From Chitinophagaceae bacterium (GTDB taxonomy: Bacteria; Bacteroidota; Bacteroidia; Chitinophagales; Chitinophagaceae), in assembly GCA_025963615.1 (NCBI GenBank), contig JAOQAL010000035.1:1-23112 (forward strand): a stretch of 23,112 bases of DNA, in the 5' to 3' direction. The translations under genes and the position numbers were made by a program. Below, in pieces: positions 8,011 to 14,276 of the stretch (within the stretch, counting starts at the first letter, position 1; every line of letters starts with the position of its first letter). The notes below the pieces were generated by a model, which was given only the letters and a program-made list of their open reading frames with translations, was not told the origin of the DNA and searched no databases.

Positions 8011-8357
8011 CAGAGACAACTACGTTTGATCTTTTCTGAAGGGATAGTGTATAATAAAGAAAAAGACAGCGTTCAAACCACAAGAGTAAACTCATTTTTT
8101 GAACCAATCCCTAACTGGTAAGGTTTCTGAACGGTGATGAAAAGAGCCATCCGTTTAAAGATGGCTCGAATTCACGTTTGGCCTCAATTATTCAGGTTGG
8201 TGAAAACTTCTTTTGTGGTCATCCTACCGGCATTTTTAGATCATCAGACAAGGGAAAAACATGGAAACTGTTACTTCCTTCTATAGAAGGTAAGGTCTTC
8301 AATTTATCTGTTTCAGGCAACGTGATTTATGCCATATCCAGAAATGGAGGATGTTGA
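8011..8357 (+). pseudogene. Relic of a BNR/Asp-box repeat (sialidase-like propeller) protein
   Basis: Frame 8115-8357 is open for 80 codons and contains GIFRSSDKGKTWKLLLP, a good Asp-box (S-x-D-x-G-x-T-W) as found in BNR-repeat beta-propellers. GKVFNLSVSGNVIYAIS, a propeller-like strand pair, follows. There is no start codon in a sensible place. The stretch just upstream (8011-8121) is open in a different frame and also reads like protein (SEGIVYNKEKDSVQTTRVNSFF), ending in TAA. A frameshift near 8112-8120 would join the two. The frame ends after the first complete Asp-box, far short of a propeller. It is a fragment of a larger gene. Confidence 0.6.
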
Positions 8358-8663
8358 AGAATCAGGTTAACTTTCATCCAACGTTTAAAATTACCTCAAG
8401 TGACGGATATGGTTAGAAGAACTAAAGTTTGTTGGTATATTAATCCTGATGTAGAATAAATAGGAAAAAATTGAATAAGAGCAAACGACCAAAATCATAC
8501 TGATCTGATCAATATGATTACTAAATAGAACAATAGATCAAACTCTCATAATTGCAAAAGGTATTAAATGATTTTTTTCAAAGAATATTCATGCTCATCA
8601 AAATCGATAAAATATAAAGTTGAAGCTACTTCGAAAAAGAAGTAGTTCATATTAGCCATGCGT

Positions 8664-8697
8664 CCAACAAAGATATTTGCAAAAGTAGGGCTTGACA
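8664..8697 (+). repeat. attC-like repeat R1, copy a
   Basis: CCAACAAAGATATTTGC followed by AAAAGTAGGGCTTGACA. Copies b (10206) and c (11177) share the core C-Y-AACAA-nnn-TATT-(T)GC. It stands upstream of the DUF711 gene in direct orientation to copy b, so the two bracket that gene. Confidence 0.6.
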
Positions 8698-8745
8698 TTA
8701 GAGCAAACAGGACTGGTCACATCACCAATGCTTTAACGTTACTCT

Positions 8746-8838
8746 GTCCGGTTTAACCGGACACTTAGCGACCACAGTAGACAGCGTTCTAACTTTCGTG
8801 CAGCCGATTTGCAAAACCTATCGGATTCTAAAAAGTCT
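8746..8838 (+). repeat. Degenerate repeat family R2, copy 3, with a perfect 17-bp palindrome
   Basis: GTCCGGTTTAACCGGAC (8746-8762) is a perfect palindrome with 8-bp arms around one central T. It is followed by CACTTAGCGACCACAGTAG, a TTCTAACTTTCG block, GATTTGC and GGATTCTAAA, in the same order as the copy at 3201-3287 but more diverged. Confidence 0.5.
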
Positions 8839-8956
8839 TATTTTGGGCCATTTTATTAAAGCTCGTTTATTTTTGAATGGCCTAAGCATCACGAAAACAT
8901 AAGAACTTGTGTATATTTAAGTGTCTGCGAACATTGTTCAGCCTTAAATTCAAATC

Positions 8957-10189
8957 ATGACTAAAAAACTCTTTGGAATTTGTTTATTATGTTCCTTTAC
9001 AAGCGTTTTATACAGCCAGAAAACAACCTACCAATTTCGTGTAAGAACTATTACAGCTGGTATTACATTGAATAGTCTTGCCGACACTACAACATTTAGT
9101 GCTGCAATTGATTTTTTGAAGAAAGCCAAACAAGCATACGTTGACAAAGGTTATGAAGTACAAACAATAAGAATTAGTACCCAAAATCTTTATAAATATT
9201 TGAATCTATATTCCTATAATGATGCTTTACCATTTCTTGTGAGATTGGATAAAATAGCGCAACAGAATAACATTTCTCTTTCCATTGGACAGATATTGCC
9301 TCCTGACAAATACCAGAAAGGTATTGGTGATTGGGCAGAAAAGCTTATACAAACTACATCGAATATTTTTTTCAGTCTACCAATATCATCCCACGAAATT
9401 GGAATTCATTTTAATTCAATCAAAGCCTCTTCAGAAATTATTGCAACGCTTTCAAAATCAAAAGGAGGAGAGGCTTGTTTTCGTTTTACGGCATCTGCAA
9501 ATTGCCCAGCGGGCATTCCATTTTTTCCTGCGGCTTTTCATGAGGGTATAAATAGTTTTGCTATTGGGCTTGAATCAGCCAATCTTATTATGGAATCATT
9601 CAAGCAAAACAATAACCCAACCAATGCAAGACAAACTTTAAAATTACTTCTTGAAAAAAGCTTATTACCCATACAGGATATTGCGGAGAATATTTCTAAA
9701 ACACTTACTTGGCAATACGATGGAATTGATGCTTCACCAGCCCCGGGGTTAGAGGCCAGTATCGGGCAAGCTATTGAAACATATTCCAAACAGCCGTTTG
9801 GAAGTTCAGCTACTTTAAGCGCATGTGCATTAATTACCGATGTACTTAAAACTTTGGATATTAAAAAATGTGGCTATTCAGGTTTAATGCTACCTATTAT
9901 TGAAGATAAGGTGTTGGCTAAAAGAGCAATGGAAAAAAGGTTTACGGTACAGGAACTGCTTTTGTTTTCATCAGTTTCAGGTACAGGCTTGGATGTTGTG
10001 CCTATCCCTGGCAATACAGCAAAACAAGTTATAGAAAATATACTGACTGATGTAGCCGCATTATCTCTTAAATACACTTCCAAAGCTCTTTCGGTACGAC
10101 TATTTTTAATACCAGGGAAAAAAGCAGGTGACATAGTTAAATTTGAAAATCCAAATTTAACTTCATCTGTAGTAATGAATGCTTACTAA
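8957..10189 (+). CDS. DUF711 (UPF0210) family protein with an added signal peptide
   Basis: 410 residues. The body matches the DUF711/UPF0210 family throughout: VRTITAGITL near the start, ASANCPAGIPFFPAAFHEG, AIGLESANL, DGIDASPAPG, CGYSGLMLPIIED, SSVSGTGLDVVPIPG and the C-terminal SVRLFLIPGKKAGD. The family adopts a pyruvate-formate-lyase/ribonucleotide-reductase-like barrel and its activity is not established. Unusual here is an N-terminal Sec-type signal peptide (about residues 1-20, ending LYSQ) before the domain; members are normally cytoplasmic. The stop codon TAA lies in CTAACAA, the same arrangement as in the next gene, and attC-like repeats lie on both sides. Codon use is visibly more A+T-rich than in the PQQ or CocE genes, which suggests acquisition. 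No operon partner was found. Confidence 0.9.
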   Translation: MTKKLFGICLLCSFTSVLYSQKTTYQFRVRTITAGITLNSLADTTTFSAAIDFLKKAKQAYVDKGYEVQTIRISTQNLYKYLNLYSYNDALPFLVRLDKIAQQNNISLSIGQILPPDKYQKGIGDWAEKLIQTTSNIFFSLPISSHEIGIHFNSIKASSEIIATLSKSKGGEACFRFTASANCPAGIPFFPAAFHEGINSFAIGLESANLIMESFKQNNNPTNARQTLKLLLEKSLLPIQDIAENISKTLTWQYDGIDASPAPGLEASIGQAIETYSKQPFGSSATLSACALITDVLKTLDIKKCGYSGLMLPIIEDKVLAKRAMEKRFTVQELLLFSSVSGTGLDVVPIPGNTAKQVIENILTDVAALSLKYTSKALSVRLFLIPGKKAGDIVKFENPNLTSSVVMNAY

Positions 10190-10205
10190 CAAATTACAAC
10201 GTCCG

Positions 10206-10235
10206 CCAACAAAAGTATTTGCAAAAAGTATTTGA
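10206..10235 (+). repeat. attC-like repeat R1, copy b
   Basis: CCAACAAAAGTATTTGC followed by AAAAAGTATTTGA, 16 bases after the DUF711 stop. Like copy a, it is preceded by CGTCC. An imperfect hairpin (CCGG-C-TTGG, TTTG, CCAACCGG) follows at about 10244-10265, in the same relative place as the R2 palindrome after copy a. Confidence 0.6.
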
Positions 10236-10395
10236 TTTCTGAATCCGGCTTGGTTTGCCAACCGGGATGGAAATAAAAATTTGCGCTTTTTTGTATCGTG
10301 AACTAATCATCTAAATTTGAACATTTGAGGAAAACTAGCTTATTTTGAATGACTTAAATATTAAAATAAACGGCCAAAATTGCACCTATTCAAGA

Positions 10396-10410
10396 GTTAG
10401 CGGTAATGCA
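10396..10410 (+). repeat. Left arm of the inverted repeat around the DUF1835 gene
   Basis: GTTAGCGGTAATGCA ends 17 bases before the ATG at 10428. Its reverse complement matches 11167-11181 at 14 of 15 positions. Confidence 0.8.
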
Positions 10411-10427
10411 AAAAAAACATCACAATC

Positions 10428-11180
10428 ATGATTTATAATATTTTAAACGGCGACTCTCTTGCTTACAGTTTTTCGGACACAAAAATTGAAGGAGATGTAA
10501 TGGTTGTTAGAGAAGGTCTTATAGATGGAGACTTATCAGGCGACAATCTGCATGACTTTTGGCAATCAAGAGCAAAGTATATGGGATTAACAAAAACTGA
10601 ATACCATAATAATTTTGTAAAAGAATTTGAAAAAATAATGAACGCGCCTGATAATTCAGCGTTTAATCTTTGGTTTGAGTATGACTTGTTTTGTCAAGTA
10701 AATATGTGGTTTGTTATTTCAATTATCAATAGTTTGCCAATAAAGAAAAAAGTTTTTGCTGTTTATACTTCTTTTTTAGACAAAACCAATAAACAATTTT
10801 GGAATGGCTTTGGACTAGCAAATCCGGATGAACTTAAAGTTTGTTATGCGAATAAAATTCCTTTAAGTGAAGCCGACATAAATTTAGGGAAAGACTTGTG
10901 GAAAGCTTACAAAAATGATAATCTTAAAGAGTTGGCAAATCTTTCAAAGAATCAATCTTTAGCTTTTCCGTATTTACAAGAAGTAGTAAAGGCGCATGTT
11001 GACCGTTTTCCAAAAGATGGCACAAAAGGAAGACCTGAAAAAGTTATTGAAGACATCACAAAAAATATTTCTACTGACTTTCATACAGTGTTCAAAGAAT
11101 TTTGGAACAGAGAAAGCATTTATGGTTTTGGTGACATTCAATTAAAAAGTCTGTATGATAAAGTAATGCACTACCGCTAA
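10428..11180 (+). CDS. DUF1835-domain protein in a cassette-like setting
   Basis: 250 residues, no signal peptide, so cytoplasmic. The N-terminus IYNILNGDSLAYSF...GDVMVVREGLIDGDL is the DUF1835 signature (LHILNGDSLA... GEVIVWREAL... in the family). The middle and C-terminal parts are charged and helical (LFCQVNMWFVISIIN, LKELANLSKNQSLAFPYLQEVV), as in the usual DUF3658-like second half. The function of the family is unknown. The ATG lies 17 bases after one arm of an inverted repeat, and the stop codon TAA is inside the other arm (TACCGCTAAC). The unit therefore contains little except this gene, like an integron cassette. Codon use is strongly A+T-rich compared with the flanking housekeeping-type genes, which supports recent acquisition. 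Confidence 0.87.
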   Translation: MIYNILNGDSLAYSFSDTKIEGDVMVVREGLIDGDLSGDNLHDFWQSRAKYMGLTKTEYHNNFVKEFEKIMNAPDNSAFNLWFEYDLFCQVNMWFVISIINSLPIKKKVFAVYTSFLDKTNKQFWNGFGLANPDELKVCYANKIPLSEADINLGKDLWKAYKNDNLKELANLSKNQSLAFPYLQEVVKAHVDRFPKDGTKGRPEKVIEDITKNISTDFHTVFKEFWNRESIYGFGDIQLKSLYDKVMHYR

Positions 11181-11181
11181 C
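11167..11181 (+). repeat. Right arm of the inverted repeat around the DUF1835 gene
   Basis: TGCACTACCGCTAAC contains the stop codon of the DUF1835 gene (TAA, 11178-11180). It is the inverted partner of 10396-10410 with one mismatch. Confidence 0.8.
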
Positions 11182-11210
11182 AAGGATATTGCTACAATTT
11201 GGGCTGGACG
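11177..11210 (+). repeat. attC-like repeat R1, copy c
   Basis: CTAACAAGGATATTGC then TACAATTTGGGCTGGACG. It aligns to copy a (CCAACAAAGATATTTGC and GGGCTTGAC) with a one-base gap. It overlaps the stop of the DUF1835 gene, as attC sites usually do. GGACGTTGT at 11206-11214 is the reverse complement of ACAACGTCC at 10197-10205. Confidence 0.55.
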
Positions 11211-12419
11211 TTGTAAGCATTGCCAACAGTGAAAAAATTTAATTTAATTCCGGCGTGACGTATTCCAAATGCCAAAACTGCAGCAATGCCTGTTCGTTCT
11301 TCTGTCCTGTCTATGGGACACTTTGCAGACCAAACGGGAATCGAACTCCCCTTCTTCTATTCTTCCAATCTTATGTCAATTAATAGCAGTACTGGTTAAC
11401 TCACTTAGCATGGCTGCCGAATTTTCATTTATCCTGTTTTACGCTGTTGTCAACTTTAAAATGTTTTCCGGTATAAGAAATCCACAGCAGCAAATTGTTG
11501 TGAAAAGTACTAAGATCGGTTGTTGGTGTGAAGTTCGCAAGTTGTAGTGAACTTTGATAGAACAGCAACGGCGTAAAACAACTTTCAGCTTGTGAACAGT
11601 AATAGGAGCAAGAAAACAGGTTTGTAAATTAGTGGGGAAGGTTTTGACCTTTGTGGGATAAATTTCATTGATCCCGAATATTTTGAGTTAAATCTTTTGC
11701 GCCTTGACAACTTAAATTTCGTCGAAATATATTTTAAATAACCTGAGTAATAAGGACTGCGATCAACATTGCATTAGCGTAGTGTTCGCGGGCAGATGAG
11801 ATATACGTTCACGTTATCTATGCTGTTGGTGAACCACATAGAAGAGTATTTCTTCATTTGATAACTCAAGGTTTATTTTATTTGGATATACAGATAGCCT
11901 GAATAGCGCCAGGGAGTTTTTGATAGTAACTGTCGGTGATAGTTAATTTACTTATTGTGTAATAGGCCGTGGCATGGTTATAGCCTCATGCTCGTAACCA
12001 GATAGCTGTCCTCCAGAAAATCTCTTGCTACAAAATGCAATGTTTTATTTGCGACAGAAAATTTACGTTTTAATTGACTATACAGATCTAAGATATTTTG
12101 AATCACATTGAAGAAATATAACTCTGCAATTTTTTTTCACTCAAGCGCGCATCTGAAGAAAAATTGCTGGAAGGAAAGATGAAAAGCCTGTTGGCACATT
12201 AATTTTTATAAACCCGGAATCATTTTTTCAACACCGGATCTCCTAATAATGTTCACTATTTCCGCGATGCTGCGGATACCGGTTCCCGGTAAATACATTA
12301 TCGACGGCATGATGATATGAATGGTGTACTGTGGGCTTAATTTAAGTATCCCACGTTTGCACGGGTGTGTAAATAGCTTAGCACTTATATTATTAACAAT
12401 TAAAAATAAACCTGAAATC
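11182..12419. other. 1.2-kb gap without a convincing gene
   Basis: It carries repeat copy c and, at 11304-11350, the fourth R2 copy. The remainder (11350-12200) shows only short frames broken by many stops on both strands. Two short coding-like tails were noticed (stops at 11739-11741 and 12200-12202), too short to name. On the minus strand the frame ending at 12206 contains MYLPGTGIRSIAEIVNIIRR, which also looks protein-like but matches nothing recognised. This is probably the debris of deleted genes plus the leader of the DUF3494 gene. Confidence 0.5.
11304..11350 (+). repeat. Degenerate repeat family R2, copy 4 (partial)
   Basis: GTCC...GGAC hairpin at 11304-11319, then CACTTTGCAGACCAAA and AATCGAACT, in the same order as the copies at 3201 and 8746. 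It fades out after about 45 bases. Confidence 0.5.
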
Positions 12420-13220
12420 ATGCTTACAAAACAATTATCATTTCCAACCGTAGCAACACTATTGGTTGTATTATTAGGTGGCTGTCAAAAAAATATGGAC
12501 ACCAAATTGCCTTCGGACCTGGAGAAGATTTCAGCAAGCTCGGTAGTTACCCAAGCGGCTATACTAAAACAGCCCAGGGTAAACCTTGGGATGGCGGGCA
12601 ATTTTGTGATTCTGTCAAAATCAGGAATTACCGATGTATACCGATCTGCTATTACCGGAAATGTTGGAGCAAGTCCCATTACCGGTGCTGCTATTCTTGT
12701 AAGATGTACAGAAGTGGTTGGTTCAATATACACTGTCAATGCTGCCGGTCCACTTCCCTGCAGGTTGATTAATCCGAGTATGCTAACAACGGCTGTAAAT
12801 AATATGCAAACCGCGTATACAGATGCCGCGGGTCGATCTAATCCGAACTTCATGAATCTAGGCGCGGGGAATATCGGCGGCAAAACGCTTGCGCCTGGCT
12901 TGTACAAATGGACGACTTCGGTTATCATCCCAACTAACATTACTATTTCGGGTGGTCCAAATGATGTGTGGATTTTCCAGGTGGCTGGAACTCTTACTAT
13001 GAGCTCTGCGGTTAAAGTGATCTTAAAGGGTGGTGCGCAGGCAAAGAATATCTTTTGGCAGACAGCTGGTGCAGTTACTTTTGGAACGACTAGTCATTTT
13101 GAAGGGATCGTTTTGGGTAAGACGGGTATTAATTTGCAGACCGGCGCTACAATAAACGGAAGGGTGTTGGCACAAACTGCGGTTACTCTTCAAAAGAATA
13201 CTGTTACAAGACCAATATAA
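12420..13220 (+). CDS. Ice-binding-like (DUF3494) lipoprotein
   Basis: 266 residues from the ATG at 12420. The frame is open 33 codons further up, but only this start yields a lipoprotein signal with the lipobox LLGGC (Cys22). The mature region from about residue 50 is one DUF3494 domain: FVILSKSGITDV, SPITGAAI, GLYKWTTSVIIPTNITI, NDVWIFQVAGTL, KNIFWQTAGAV, TTSHFEGIVLGKTGINLQTGA and NGRVLAQTAVTLQ are its conserved blocks. The domain is a discontinuous beta-solenoid. In several polar bacteria it binds ice; in many mesophiles its role is unproven and may be adhesive. The protein would be anchored to the outer membrane. Long gaps stand on both sides and a strong terminator follows, so it is a single-gene transcription unit. 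Confidence 0.92.
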   Translation: MLTKQLSFPTVATLLVVLLGGCQKNMDTKLPSDLEKISASSVVTQAAILKQPRVNLGMAGNFVILSKSGITDVYRSAITGNVGASPITGAAILVRCTEVVGSIYTVNAAGPLPCRLINPSMLTTAVNNMQTAYTDAAGRSNPNFMNLGAGNIGGKTLAPGLYKWTTSVIIPTNITISGGPNDVWIFQVAGTLTMSSAVKVILKGGAQAKNIFWQTAGAVTFGTTSHFEGIVLGKTGINLQTGATINGRVLAQTAVTLQKNTVTRPI

Positions 13221-13234
13221 ATTATAGGATCTGA

Positions 13235-13277
13235 AATCTTCAAGGGGGCTTAGGGAAAGCCTCTTTGGAGATTTTTT
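13235..13277 (+). terminator. Strong Rho-independent terminator
   Basis: A 17-bp stem (AATCTTCAAGGGGGCTT against AAGCCTCTTTGGAGATT, three mismatches of which some can pair as G-U) with a 5-base loop, followed by a run of six T. It lies 15 bases after the DUF3494 stop. Confidence 0.85.
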
Positions 13278-13279
13278 CA

Positions 13280-14276
13280 TTTGTTACATCCCTGTGATAA
13301 TTAAATGCAATAGTTCTTTTTACGGGATACAAAATTTACTTGCGGGAATGACAATACCGGTCTCTGATAATGACCTGAATAATATCGGTGGATATTTCAG
13401 TCAGCGTATTCTATTATAACGAGATATTCAAAGAGAACTTCTCCTATCATACTGATACTTCGTTCGTCAGTACGGGCTGCTGAGACATCCCGATTGCTAT
13501 CGCATAGGCGTCAAGGTAAGAAATATCCATATAGGTGTAAAAGCAAGCTGGGCAAAGATTTAAAAAGGGAAAATCGCTTTAAAACAAACCGAAGATCAAT
13601 ATGACCACAATTCATTTTTGAATCATCGTTGAGCTTTCGGATATCTAATAAGTTTGGGTTGCTTTTTCTTTCTTTTTGTTTAGCCAAGACAACTTCCTTA
13701 ATTATCGGCAATTTCTTTCTCTTACTTTTTTTTGTGGAAAAAAAAGCAGTCCCGATAGGGATCGGGATCTGCGACAAAAAAAGTCCCGATGGCTATCGGG
13801 AAAAACGAATACGCCCTCCCGATAAAAATCGGGACAGGCTGTTTTCCGGACGGTTCCCTGATGAGGCTTTTGTGCTACTGTGACTTCGACGCTATATCGC
13901 TACTCCCTTGACAGAACACAACAGACTTGTTATCAAAGTTAACTTGACGCCAATGCGATTGCTATCGGGACTACTGTTTTCCAAATCGAAGTGTTATCTC
14001 AAAAACAAATGAACCTGTTTAATCAATTTACCGGACTTTACCGTTTTGAAAATATTTCACTTGAGAAGGAATTTGACTAAACCCAATACAATTTGCACTA
14101 TTTTAAATTTTTTTGTCAGGGATTCCATGTTTACCGGCTGCTGTCCATAATTTCGATGCTATCCATGATCCAGGGCATTTTGTAGTGCAGCGTATCGCCA
14201 CCCAGCTATGTGCAAAATGATGGCGGATACATGATAAAAGCAATTGAAATTGAAAAAACACGAAAAGTTGGGTAAA
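13280..14276. other. 1-kb intergenic gap containing a palindrome cluster
   Basis: No gene could be supported on either strand; frames over the palindromes are low-complexity and lysine-rich. The notable content is five TCCCGAT-type palindromes (13488-13970). From 13970 to 14276 nothing recognisable was found apart from the leader of the next gene. Confidence 0.6.
13488..13970. repeat. Cluster of five REP-like TCCCGAT-N4-ATCGGGA palindromes
   Basis: Three perfect copies have 7-bp arms and different 4-base loops: 13750-13767 (loop AGGG), 13784-13801 (GGCT) and 13817-13834 (AAAA). Two imperfect ones, both with loop TGCT, are at 13488-13505 (right arm decayed) and 13954-13970 (left arm decayed). 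The arms are conserved while the loops vary, which indicates selection or mobility of the hairpin rather than chance. Confidence 0.8.

Larger units (their letters stand above)
8358..8956. other. 599-base intergenic stretch carrying attC-like and hairpin repeats
   Basis: No gene was found. The first 300 bases are A+T-rich with no recognisable structure. From 8664 it contains an attC-like repeat (R1) and, 48 bases after its end, a strong palindrome that opens a copy of repeat family R2. The last 120 bases lead to the DUF711 gene and contain TATATTTA at about 8911-8918, a near match to TAnnTTTG. Confidence 0.55.

Noticed and set aside
11320..11350. tRNA-like T-arm on the minus strand (GGGAGTTCGATTCCC)
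   Set aside because: Only the T-loop-like part is present. The preceding 60 bases on that strand do not form D or anticodon arms, and the segment aligns with the R2 repeat.
11269..11547. 92-codon plus-strand open frame
   Set aside because: It runs through the R2 repeat, has no recognisable domain and an odd cysteine-rich composition; it is probably chance.
12143..12202. Short helix-like coding tail (KRASEEKLLEGKMKSLLAH) before a TAA
   Set aside because: Looks like the end of a lost gene, but fewer than 25 codons are readable and no family can be named.
12206..12421. 71-codon minus-strand frame with a protein-like C-terminus (SIAEIVNIIRRSGVEKMI)
   Set aside because: No family recognised, its N-terminal part overlaps the leader of the DUF3494 gene, and there is no ribosome-binding or promoter context. 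Possibly a relic, not supportable as a gene.
13488..13970. CRISPR array
   Set aside because: The repeated palindromes are only 18 bases, spaced irregularly (16 to over 240 bases), and no cas genes are present.
14159..14243. Start of the deacetylase-like gene at TTG 14244 and sequence before it
   Set aside because: TTG 14244 adds lysine-rich residues ahead of the signal; the ATG at 14277 is the better start, and nothing coding was found further upstream.
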